Below, in pieces: positions 52,892 through 61,301 of a stretch of 64,000 nt of DNA. This DNA comes from Porphyromonadaceae bacterium UBA7555 (lineage in GTDB: Bacteria; Bacteroidota; Bacteroidia; Bacteroidales; Muribaculaceae). The translations under genes were made by a program, and so were the position numbers. Numbering within the stretch: position 1 is the first letter of the stretch; every line of letters starts with the position of its first letter. Location: NCBI GenBank assembly GCA_002478045.1, contig DLLT01000049.1, positions 1 through 64,000 on the forward strand. Reading direction: 5' to 3'. The notes beneath the pieces are model-generated. The model was not told the origin of the DNA. It worked only from the letters and a program-made list of their open reading frames with translations, and did no database searches.

Positions 52892-55729
52892 TCAGTCTCT
52901 ACCGACTTTCGTTGCCATATCCGAAGATGTCGTCACTTCGTCCACAAGATAGGCTATGGATTTATAGGGAACTCCGCTATTGTAGGTCAGACCTATCTCG
53001 CATGTGCGCGAATTGGAGTAGCCTTCAGACACGTGTGCCGACTCGATTTGCGGGCGCAGTTTGCGCAGCGCCCAAGCATTGAGTTCGGGCAGTATGAAGC
53101 CCTTATCGCCGGCAAATCCGCAACATCCGACTTCGGTTGGCACCAGTACGTCCGTGGAGCAGCGCCGAGCCAAGGCTATAATGGTGTCGGCCAAGCCCAA
53201 GTGGCGTGTCGAGCAAGTGACGTGCACCGCAACAGTACGGTCGATAGGATGGAATGTGAGGTGCGGAGCCAGGAATGTGGCAATAAATTCGGCGGGTTCG
53301 TATAGGTGCATGCTCTTGATGTGGTTGCGCATACGGTGCAGACACGGACTTTGGTCGCATAATACCGGATAACGACCGTTTTCGCTGGCTTCGAGCAATG
53401 CTTTTTCCAGTTCGGCGGTCTTACGGTCGGCTATATCGGGCATACCCTTGCTTTCCCATATCATGCCACAGCATAGGCGTTTCATATCCTTGGGATATAT
53501 AACTTCGTATCCGGCCTTATTGCATAGGCGCGTCATCACTGTCACCAAGGGCTCGATTTTAACCCCATTTTCCGGAGTGACACCCATAGTTTGGTTGATG
53601 CACGATGGGAAATACACGACCTTGCGCGGCAACTCGGCAGGTTGGGTCGCGTATTTGGGCAAGCGGCAAGCCGTGGGCAAAGCGGCGGTCCACAGGGGAA
53701 CTCCGATATGGTGCAGGGTGCGGCCTATGGAGTTGACGGCATTGTCGCCCAGGATGCGGCGCACGCCGGAAGCCGTGGACAGCACCGGACGAAGTGTTGC
53801 CTCGACGTCGGGCAGGTGGTTGGCCGCCCAGTTGCCCATCTTATAGCCTAAGGATGTGGGCGGTAGGTTGTGCTGACGTATATGGTGTATCATTTCGCCG
53901 GTATTGATGTGCATGGGGCATGATACCGAGCACAGTCCATCGCCGGCGCAGGTGGCATCACCGAGTTTTGTAAACTGATGACGCAGGGTCTTGAGGAGTA
54001 CGGGATTTTCGCCGGTACGTTCCAATCGCGAAATTTCGCGCTGAACGACTACGCGTTGGCGTGCCGAGAGACTGAATCCACATGAAACGCAATTGACCTC
54101 GCAGAAGCCGCACTCGATACAGCGGTCAACTTCCGGGTCGGTCAACGGCAGCGATTTCAATGCTTTGATGTAACACTCGGGGTCATCATTGAAGACAACT
54201 CCGGGATTGAGTATGCCTTGAGGATCGAGGGCATGTTTGAGGCGTCGCATAAAGTTATAGGCCTTGGGGCCCCATTCTTTGCGCACGAAGGGTGCCATAT
54301 TGCGTCCGGTGCCGTGCTCGGCCTTGAGCGACCCGCCGTATTCGTCTACCACCAAGCGTTCTATAGCTTGCATCAAACCTTTATAACGGTCTACTTCGGC
54401 TTGTGTATCAAAACTTTGAGCTATCACAAAGTGATAATTGCCTTCGAGAGCGTGTCCGTAGATGCATGCATCGTCATACCCGGCGTCCGTGAGCAGTTGC
54501 TGCAATTTTACCGATGCTTTTGGCAGGTCGTCAATATGGAAGGCAATATCCTCTATCAAGGCGGTAGTCCCTAAGGGGCGTGTGCCGCCGACTGCCGGGA
54601 AGACCCCGCTACGCATTCCCCACCATTTGCCGTATTCGGCCGGGTCGGTGGTGAAGTGCGGCTCTACGTACATCTTGAAAGGACGCAGAGTCTCCATAAT
54701 GGTCGAGATATTGGCTTGGAGGGTGGCTTCATCATCAGCTTTAGTCTCCAGCAATAGTGCTGTCAGACCTTCACCGGTGGTATCGTGCACCGAAGCTAAG
54801 GATTTTTTATCCAAAAGCTCGCACGAATATACCGGGGCATGCTTGCGCAACGCCACAACGGCGTGGCAGGCCTCGGCTAAGTCGTCAAAATAGAGCATTG
54901 CACTGGCGCCGAGGCTGTAGAGATGCGATGTGGCCACAGTGGCGCTGTACATAAAGCCTAATGTTCCCTCGCTACCCACCATACAGTGAGCTATGATTTC
55001 GTAGGGGTCATCGTATTCGACAAAGGGCCGTAGATTGAGACCGGTGACATTCTTGATGCCGTACTTGTGCTTTATTAGAGCCACCAATTCGGCATCAGAG
55101 CGTATCTCATCGCGTATATCGCATATTTCACGCAAAATCTCGGGATGCACTTCCGCAAAGTTGCGGCGCGAATCCTCATCGGCGGTGTCAAGCATCGTTC
55201 CATCGGCCAGTATAATGCCCATGGACTTCAGTATATGGTCGCTGTTGGCGTGAGTACCGCAGTTCATTCCCGAAGCGTTGTTGATGATGATGCCGCCGAC
55301 CATAGCCGATTTTTTGGATGCCGGGTCGGGAGCGAACATACGTCCGTAAGGTGCAAGCAATTCGTTGACGCGCAGTCCGATTATGCCGGGCTGCAGAGTG
55401 ACGGTGGAGGCATCGTCCGAAATATCGTAGCCTTCCCAATTTTTGCCGGCGACTATGAGTATAGAGTCGCTGATGGCCTGACCGGAAAGGCTGGTACCGG
55501 CGGCACGAAATGTCACCGGCAAATTGTAGTCACTAGCCATGCGGAGAATTATTGAAACTTCTTCGCGATCTTTGGCTCGTATGACTACTTGCGGTACCAG
55601 ATGGTAAAATCCGGCATCGGTTCCCCATGCGAGACGACGCAATTCGTCGGTGTAAACGCGGTCGGCGTCTATGGTCTTTTTTAACTCTCGTATGAACGCT
55701 TTCATAGCGTCCTGCTTACGGTTAGACAT
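52892..55729 (-). CDS. FAD/Fe-S D-2-hydroxyacid dehydrogenase
   Basis: This 945-residue fusion combines a FAD-binding type 4 oxidase (GlcD-like, PVTFRAAGTSLSGQAISDS) with a GlcF-like Fe-S half. Two cysteine clusters are at about residues 535-550 (CIECGFCEVNC) and 590-602 (CAGDGLCSVSCP), followed by two CCG-type domains (KRLCCGMIWESKG and VGCCGFAGDKGF). Relatives oxidise D-lactate or D-2-hydroxyglutarate and pass electrons to quinone. Its gene lies between namZ and murT in the MurNAc block; since MurQ releases D-lactate, a D-lactate role is attractive. A start at MKAF (eight codons later) is also possible. Confidence 0.85.
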   Translation of the reverse strand: MSNRKQDAMKAFIRELKKTIDADRVYTDELRRLAWGTDAGFYHLVPQVVIRAKDREEVSIILRMASDYNLPVTFRAAGTSLSGQAISDSILIVAGKNWEGYDISDDASTVTLQPGIIGLRVNELLAPYGRMFAPDPASKKSAMVGGIIINNASGMNCGTHANSDHILKSMGIILADGTMLDTADEDSRRNFAEVHPEILREICDIRDEIRSDAELVALIKHKYGIKNVTGLNLRPFVEYDDPYEIIAHCMVGSEGTLGFMYSATVATSHLYSLGASAMLYFDDLAEACHAVVALRKHAPVYSCELLDKKSLASVHDTTGEGLTALLLETKADDEATLQANISTIMETLRPFKMYVEPHFTTDPAEYGKWWGMRSGVFPAVGGTRPLGTTALIEDIAFHIDDLPKASVKLQQLLTDAGYDDACIYGHALEGNYHFVIAQSFDTQAEVDRYKGLMQAIERLVVDEYGGSLKAEHGTGRNMAPFVRKEWGPKAYNFMRRLKHALDPQGILNPGVVFNDDPECYIKALKSLPLTDPEVDRCIECGFCEVNCVSCGFSLSARQRVVVQREISRLERTGENPVLLKTLRHQFTKLGDATCAGDGLCSVSCPMHINTGEMIHHIRQHNLPPTSLGYKMGNWAANHLPDVEATLRPVLSTASGVRRILGDNAVNSIGRTLHHIGVPLWTAALPTACRLPKYATQPAELPRKVVYFPSCINQTMGVTPENGVKIEPLVTVMTRLCNKAGYEVIYPKDMKRLCCGMIWESKGMPDIADRKTAELEKALLEASENGRYPVLCDQSPCLHRMRNHIKSMHLYEPAEFIATFLAPHLTFHPIDRTVAVHVTCSTRHLGLADTIIALARRCSTDVLVPTEVGCCGFAGDKGFILPELNAWALRKLRPQIESAHVSEGYSNSRTCEIGLTYNSGVPYKSIAYLVDEVTTSSDMATKVGRD

Positions 55730-55786
55730 CTGGTTTGACGATCTTGAATGTGCTTGTGTGGCGTATGTTTTAAGTGCCCGGGATTA

Positions 55787-55861
55787 GGAATTCGGGATAA
55801 TGAACGCTATCATACCGGTGGGCATACCGATGTGACTCCGTATCATTATTCCCGTAATTCC
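55787..55861. repeat. Imperfect inverted repeat upstream of FAD/Fe-S gene
   Basis: Bases 55787-55803 and 55843-55861 form an imperfect long stem around GGGATAATGA/TCATTATTCCC. It lies between the namZ stop and the FAD/Fe-S start on the shared strand. There is no T-run, so it may be an RNA-processing or attenuation hairpin. Confidence 0.35.
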
Positions 55862-55880
55862 CTTCCCATCACTTGCATTG

Positions 55881-57119
55881 TTATTTATACAGATAGTACG
55901 GTGCCGAAGCCTCCTTAAAGGCGGCGGCATCCTTGTTCCAGTAGTCGATGATGTCGGCTACTTTGTGGCGACGGCTGAAGCGACGACGTATCTCCTTGCT
56001 GCCGGAAACCTTGTCAAACATATTGAAGCGTCCGGGGTCGGCATTGCCTTCTTTGAAGGTAGCCTTGTCGGGGTTCATATCAGCCATTTCTTGCATCACG
56101 TAGAATTGTATCAGCGATAGCGGAGCGGCTTCGGCATCGGTGACATACACTTCCACGCCTTGGATATTCTCACCCTTATAGACACTGTAGAAGGGCTTGA
56201 TGTGTATGGGGCGGAACATCACGCCGGGCAGTGCGAGGCCGTTGAGACGGCGAGCCAGTTCCTCGGCGTTGGTCCAAGGTGCGCAGAACAGTTTGAAAGG
56301 CATGGTGTAACCTACGCCGATATTGACATATCCCAATTCGCCGAGAATACCGCTGACGGGATAGAGCACGGCGGCTTCGGGATTGGGAATATGCGGCGAA
56401 GGCAGTACCCAAGGCATTCCGGTCTGCGCAAAGGTCATATTGCGATGCCAGCCGTCCATAGGAACGACGGTGAGTTTGACTTTCTTGTCTCCTATCATAC
56501 CCTTGTCGTTGAGGTACATGGCCAATTCGCCGGGGGTAAGTCCGTAAAGATACGGGATGGCGAACTGGCTTACGAAGGATATGCACGAGTCTTCCACGAG
56601 GTTGCCCTCAACCTTGTTTCCGCCCACGGGATTGGGGCGATCGAGCACCATAAATTCCTTGTCGAGTTCGGCGCAGGCTTCCATGGCCAGACCCATAGTG
56701 GATATGAAGGTATACGAACGGCATCCTATATCCTGAATGTCGTATACAAGGACGTCCACATCCTTGAGCATCTCGGCGGTGGGCTTGCGATTTTTGCCGT
56801 AAATGGAGTATACGGTGACTCCGGTGGCGGGGTCGGTCATATTGTCTACGTGGTCTCCGGCGTGCACATCGCCACGGACGCCGTGCTCGGGAGCATATAG
56901 TCCTACAAGTGTGACGCCGGGTGCTTCGTGCAGTATGTCGATGGTGCTACGCAGGTTGTTGTCTACGCCGGTGGGGTTGGTAATCAGGCCCACGCGCTTG
57001 CCTTTGAGGCCTTCGAAGCCGCGGTCACGCAGCACTTCAATGCCGGGCTTGACGTGTGCTGTAGCCCCCAAAGTCAGAACTGCTCCCAAGGCGGCCGCTA
57101 TCAGTCGTTTGATTGCCAT
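55881..57119 (-). CDS. namZ: NamZ-like exo-beta-N-acetylmuramidase (DUF1343)
   Basis: A 412-residue exported protein of the DUF1343 (GH171) family, whose characterised members (NamZ) release MurNAc from the non-reducing end of peptidoglycan fragments. A signal peptide (residues 1-22) is followed by the conserved GKRVGLITNPTGVD and LYAPEHGVRGDVHAGDHVD, then DIQDIGCRSYTF and DRPNPVGG. It should act in the periplasm to supply the MurNAc taken up by MurT. It lies 61 bases after ampG on the same strand. Confidence 0.92.
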   Translation of the reverse strand: MAIKRLIAAALGAVLTLGATAHVKPGIEVLRDRGFEGLKGKRVGLITNPTGVDNNLRSTIDILHEAPGVTLVGLYAPEHGVRGDVHAGDHVDNMTDPATGVTVYSIYGKNRKPTAEMLKDVDVLVYDIQDIGCRSYTFISTMGLAMEACAELDKEFMVLDRPNPVGGNKVEGNLVEDSCISFVSQFAIPYLYGLTPGELAMYLNDKGMIGDKKVKLTVVPMDGWHRNMTFAQTGMPWVLPSPHIPNPEAAVLYPVSGILGELGYVNIGVGYTMPFKLFCAPWTNAEELARRLNGLALPGVMFRPIHIKPFYSVYKGENIQGVEVYVTDAEAAPLSLIQFYVMQEMADMNPDKATFKEGNADPGRFNMFDKVSGSKEIRRRFSRRHKVADIIDYWNKDAAAFKEASAPYYLYK

Positions 57120-57180
57120 ATCAAGTATTTGGATGTTATCTATGTAATATTATCTTTTTAGTTTCCTCTACGATGTCGCA

Positions 57181-58560
57181 TCATTTTTCTTCGGTTTCAG
57201 CTTTCTTAGCGCCGTAAGCGGGGTCGATGTGGCGACGTACCAGGAAGGTCACGGCCCAGGTGGCAAGGTTGCAACCAAGAACCCAGAAGAAGAAGTTGCT
57301 GTACGAGTTGCCCAGCAGGTCTTCCTTAATCCAACCGGCTGCCATACCGGGGAGCATCATACCCAAAGCCATGAAGGCTGTGCATATAGCGTAATGGGAT
57401 GTCTTGTAAGGACCATCGGCGAAGTACATCATAAACAGCATAAAGGCTGTGAAACCGAAGCCGTAAGCAAATTGTTCGAGCACAAGACAAGTCCATACCG
57501 TGATCTGTCCGCCCAAAGTGTTATAGTCCGGTTGAACGTTGGACAGTATGATGTAAGCCACGCAGTTAAGCGAGGTTGCCAGTGCCATGGGCCAAATCCA
57601 TTTACGAAGACCGCCGCGCGATGCGCAGATACCGCCGATGATACCGCCGATGGTGAGGCCGATGATGGCGAGTGTACCATAGGAAAGACCGACTTGTTCG
57701 GCAGTCATGCCAAGGCCGCCGGCATCACGACTTGCCAATAGGAAGGGCTGGCACAGTTTGACTACCTGAGCCTCGGGAAGACGATAGAGGAGCATAAAGA
57801 GCATAGCCAGTATCACGTGCTTTTTCTGGAAGAACGTCACAAATGATCCTCCGAATTCGCGCAAAATGGCTCCGGCAGTTTTCTTTTGTACATTGGAACC
57901 TACGGCACGGTCTGTCTTAGGATAAGGCAGAATGAATGCGTGGTAGAGGAACACTAAAGCAAAGAATACCGAGCATCCGGCAACGGTCCATTTCCATGCA
58001 GCGGCTTTGTCGCCGTCCAGTGCAACTGTGAGCGCACCGGCAATCATCACCAGACCGCCTTGTCCGAAGACGTTGGCACAACGGTAGAAGGTAGAACGAA
58101 TGCCGACAAATAGTGACTGCTGGTTGGTATCCAGGGCTATCATATAGAAGCCGTCGGAAGCGATATCATGCGTAGCCGAGCAGAAAGCGGTGAAGACGTA
58201 GAAGAACAAGCAAATGGTGAACTCGTTGATGTTAAGTCCGGCCTTTATTTCTTCTCCCGTAGGCTGCGGCAATGTGAAAGCTATACCGGCAAGACCTACA
58301 GCCACGCACAATTGCATGGTTACTGTCCACCAGCGTTTTGTCTTCATGATGTCCACCAACGGGCCCCAGAAGGGCTTGATGACCCAAGGTAGGTACAGCC
58401 AGCCGGTGTATAGGGCGGCATCGGTTTCGCTCATACCCAATTGGGTGAAAAGTACCATCGTCACCATATTGATGAAGATGAAGGGGATGCCTTGGGCAAA
58501 ATACAGCGTCGGTATCCATGCCCACGGGTTGCGCTTAGTCGATTTTTCGGTATTTGACAT
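57181..58560 (-). CDS. AmpG-like muropeptide permease
   Basis: A 459-residue MFS-type permease of the AmpG branch. The N-terminal WIPTLYFAQGIPFIFINM and the helix 4-5 motif SATHDIASDGFYMIAL (AmpG-like A/DIAxDGxx) are diagnostic; about 12-14 helices are present. AmpG imports anhydromuropeptides (GlcNAc-anhMurNAc-peptides) into the cytoplasm. Its gene lies directly upstream of namZ and carries a short perfect hairpin in its leader, 18 bases before the ATG. The substrate could also be MurNAc disaccharides rather than classical anhydromuropeptides. Confidence 0.83.
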   Translation of the reverse strand: MSNTEKSTKRNPWAWIPTLYFAQGIPFIFINMVTMVLFTQLGMSETDAALYTGWLYLPWVIKPFWGPLVDIMKTKRWWTVTMQLCVAVGLAGIAFTLPQPTGEEIKAGLNINEFTICLFFYVFTAFCSATHDIASDGFYMIALDTNQQSLFVGIRSTFYRCANVFGQGGLVMIAGALTVALDGDKAAAWKWTVAGCSVFFALVFLYHAFILPYPKTDRAVGSNVQKKTAGAILREFGGSFVTFFQKKHVILAMLFMLLYRLPEAQVVKLCQPFLLASRDAGGLGMTAEQVGLSYGTLAIIGLTIGGIIGGICASRGGLRKWIWPMALATSLNCVAYIILSNVQPDYNTLGGQITVWTCLVLEQFAYGFGFTAFMLFMMYFADGPYKTSHYAICTAFMALGMMLPGMAAGWIKEDLLGNSYSNFFFWVLGCNLATWAVTFLVRRHIDPAYGAKKAETEEK

Positions 58561-58577
58561 ATTCTTTTTGATGTTTT

Positions 58578-58596
58578 CCGAACTTCGAAAGTTCGG
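58578..58596 (-). promoter_or_regulatory. Perfect hairpin in ampG leader
   Basis: CCGAACTT and AAGTTCGG form an eight-base-pair stem with a three-base loop, 18 bases upstream of the ampG ATG. It lies in a 250-base spacer that has no other clear signal. It could be an operator, an attenuator or an RNA processing site; there is no T-run after it on the gene strand. Confidence 0.4.
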
Positions 58597-58810
58597 TCCG
58601 TCGCCTGTGGCGATGGTTATGGGTTAGTTTATTGGTGTTGGGTTGTCTCGGTTATCATTCCGCCCTTTCGGACGTTTTGTTTCATTGTCTTTTGCCTGTC
58701 AGAACGACAGTTGTGATTGTCTACCGCCGTTCTTTGGCCGGATGATTATACTATCTTCTGAATTGTACTATCATTGACGCATCAAGTTACATTATATTTG
58801 TCGAACTACA

Positions 58811-60136
58811 TTATTCATATAGTGTCTCTATGGAGGCGTCGATGAAGTAGTGGCGCAGTATTTGGTCGTACTTGTAGCCGCGGGCGCCCATGACGGCGGC
58901 ACCTATCTGGCACAGACCTACGCCGTGTCCCCACCCTGCTCCGTGCAATACAAAGGCTTCGGGTAGTCCGGTGGTCTCGTCTACGCCTATACGTTCGACC
59001 ACAAAGGCCGAAGAATACAGGTGGCTGGTCGATAAGGTCTTGCGTATTTCCAACTCTTTGCCTATGACCATAGTACGCTCGGTGCCTACAATCTTGAGAC
59101 GCACGATGCGTCCCGAAGTACCGCGCTCCAGCGATATCATGTCTACGATGTCGCCAAAGTCAATGCCGCTGCGTCGTGCGGCCAATTCGCTGAGTTCTTG
59201 ACGTGTATAGCGCACTTCCCAGCGGTAGAAGTCTTTGGTTTCCTGGTCGTAGTTGTTGAGTACCTGCGATAGTATTGCCGCATCGGAGGTATTGCAGAAG
59301 GCCTCGGGGCGTGTCTGTATCCATTGCGATGCAGCATTCTCGTTGCGCAAGTCGGGATAATCGCCCTCGGCTTCACCGTCTCGTCTGGCGCCAAGGTAAT
59401 GGAAGTGCTTGGGTTCCCAGCAGTATTCGAACTGCTCTAACACACCGCCGCAACATTTGCTGAAGCGTGCATCGCACAATTCTCCGTCATATACCAATAC
59501 CTGACCGCGTGTGGCTGCTATGGCCTCGGCCACCTTGGGCGTAGACTGGCGTGTAACTCCTTGATAGCGTTGGCAGTGGTCATCGGCGCATACGTCAAAG
59601 TTGACATGGTCTTCGCGGTCGTACCATTTGATACGCTCGTCTTCGGTCTCGGTGCAAGCGCTGTATTTAGTGCCACTCTCCGCTATGGCTTTATTCTTCT
59701 GAATTTGAGCCAACAGCCACGAGCGCGAAATTACGGCATGAGCTTTGAGTAGCTCCAGCGAGGCATGAGCACTCATCTCGGAGGATATGACACTAAGAAG
59801 GTAGTCTTCGACAGGCAATACATTGATTATTGTCAATTTGTCGCTCTCTACAATAAACGATGCACTGCCGCTGAAACGCTGGTTTTCTTTGCGTTCCCAG
59901 TGGAAATTGACTCCGATGACAACGTCCTTGATTTCGAAAATATCTTTGGAAGTCTTGGGTCGAAACTCAATCGTATCGTACTCACGATTTTGCCAGACAA
60001 TGCGGCCGTCTTTGGTTAAGGCAAGGCTTTGCGCCCCGGTGACGATAATGCCGTCAGTAGTAGTAAAATCGCCAAGGAGATCAATATCTATGCGCGGCGC
60101 GCTCAGAATACCTACTTTGATATGCGGTTCGATCAT
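58811..60136 (-). CDS. SpoIID/LytB-domain protein without signal peptide
   Basis: This 441-residue protein carries a SpoIID/LytB domain, a lytic transglycosylase type that cleaves denuded peptidoglycan glycan strands. The catalytic-type Glu120 sits in VISSEMSAHASLELLKAHAV, and the C-terminal HGAGWGHGVGLCQIGAAVMG is canonical. The sequence starts MIEPHIKVGILSAP, and the reading frame is closed by a stop eight codons upstream, so there is no export signal. That is unusual for the family and suggests cytoplasmic action, perhaps on imported glycan fragments. It is 17 bases after the DUF4922 gene and precedes ampG. Confidence 0.85.
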   Translation of the reverse strand: MIEPHIKVGILSAPRIDIDLLGDFTTTDGIIVTGAQSLALTKDGRIVWQNREYDTIEFRPKTSKDIFEIKDVVIGVNFHWERKENQRFSGSASFIVESDKLTIINVLPVEDYLLSVISSEMSAHASLELLKAHAVISRSWLLAQIQKNKAIAESGTKYSACTETEDERIKWYDREDHVNFDVCADDHCQRYQGVTRQSTPKVAEAIAATRGQVLVYDGELCDARFSKCCGGVLEQFEYCWEPKHFHYLGARRDGEAEGDYPDLRNENAASQWIQTRPEAFCNTSDAAILSQVLNNYDQETKDFYRWEVRYTRQELSELAARRSGIDFGDIVDMISLERGTSGRIVRLKIVGTERTMVIGKELEIRKTLSTSHLYSSAFVVERIGVDETTGLPEAFVLHGAGWGHGVGLCQIGAAVMGARGYKYDQILRHYFIDASIETLYE

Positions 60137-60153
60137 AGTGCGCTGTGTATGGT

Positions 60154-61095
60154 TTATTTAACATTAGAGGCTATTGCCGTAATTTCGTCGAGGTTGAGGC
60201 ACAATTCATCATAGATGCGGCGCACTATGTCGGCATCTAAACGCTCAAAGTCCTCGGGACGAGGCGTGATGAATACGCCGCCCATATCTACCGATGCCGG
60301 CGACAGAAGCATACAGTCCTTACCTTCGGTGCCATAGAATGAGGGACGATGGCGTTTACGCGGAATCACAACCATACGTATACCGGCAGGCGTTGCATAG
60401 CACAGAATGTTCATCATAGGCTCGCGCTCGCCATAGGGCACGGGGATGGCGCTGTATAAGCGGTCGAACAATCGTGCTCCGGCCTCGGAGTTCTCGGCAT
60501 CAATGACGAATAACTTCAGGGGCAGAGTATCTACCAATGCCAGAGTGGAGCCTTCGTCCTCGGCTATGGTCTTCAGCTCTGCATCCTCGAGGTCGTCACC
60601 TAAGGTGAGGAAATCACTATTGCCGGCCTGGAAGTGCATATGGTCGGGTGCCGAAGCTCCGCACTTAGGTCCGTTGTAGAATACTGTATACTCGTCCAAC
60701 TGGGCGGCCAAATCCATCATATCCTTGGCACGATCGGCCACCAATTGGTCGACGTGACGGTTGTCGGGGATGGTGAGATGACGCGGAAATATGGGGAATG
60801 GGTTGATCAATACAATGTACTTGTCGTTCTCGCCCCAAGGCAGTCCGGTCTGTACGGCGGGACGATTGGCTTTACAAAGAAAGCATTTACGTTCTTTGAG
60901 GCTCTTGGCGTCCACCTTGGCTGCAGATGATACGATACGTGCGGGATTGAATTGCACCTTGATATGCATTCCATCGACATTGAGATTCTTGACCTTGACT
61001 GTCTTGAGAGCTTCAAAGTTGTTGGCGGCCTGCTCCCATACGGCACATTGATCCTTGATTAATTGGTTGGCTTGTTGTGATGTGATTGTGGACAT
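60154..61095 (-). CDS. DUF4922 HIT-like nucleotidyl-transfer protein
   Basis: A 313-residue soluble protein of DUF4922. It has a zinc-type pair Cys71/Cys74 (CFLC), NPFPIFPRHLTIP (His106) and the HIT-like active site HMHFQAG (His152-x-His154-x-Gln156), which in GalT/Ap4A phosphorylase-like branches carries the nucleotidyl-enzyme. This suggests an NDP-sugar phosphorylase or dinucleotide phosphorylase. The open frame extends to 61233, but MSTITSQQANQ at 61095 is the likely start. It is encoded between the GT2 and SpoIID genes, which hints at a nucleotide-sugar role in the salvage block; no substrate can be read. Confidence 0.78.
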   Translation of the reverse strand: MSTITSQQANQLIKDQCAVWEQAANNFEALKTVKVKNLNVDGMHIKVQFNPARIVSSAAKVDAKSLKERKCFLCKANRPAVQTGLPWGENDKYIVLINPFPIFPRHLTIPDNRHVDQLVADRAKDMMDLAAQLDEYTVFYNGPKCGASAPDHMHFQAGNSDFLTLGDDLEDAELKTIAEDEGSTLALVDTLPLKLFVIDAENSEAGARLFDRLYSAIPVPYGEREPMMNILCYATPAGIRMVVIPRKRHRPSFYGTEGKDCMLLSPASVDMGGVFITPRPEDFERLDADIVRRIYDELCLNLDEITAIASNVK

Positions 61096-61301
61096 CGCTA
61101 TGATGTTGTTTCTGTTGTGGTGGATGGATATTGCGTGGCTGCTGCTCGGGCTGATGGATACGGCGTTAAACCTTTTCACTACCGTTGCCTTTACGCCACG
61201 AAAACCCGTCGGCTCCGGACTGCCCTTTTGCAAGAGAGGGCAGTCCGATGCTCAAGCGGGTTGGACGTTGGTTCCTTGGTATTGCCTGCCTATCGGACGT
61301 C

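Noticed and set aside
58793..58800. Plus-strand TATATTTG at the edge of the SpoIID gene
   Set aside because: No plus-strand gene follows; it occurs by chance in AT-rich spacer.
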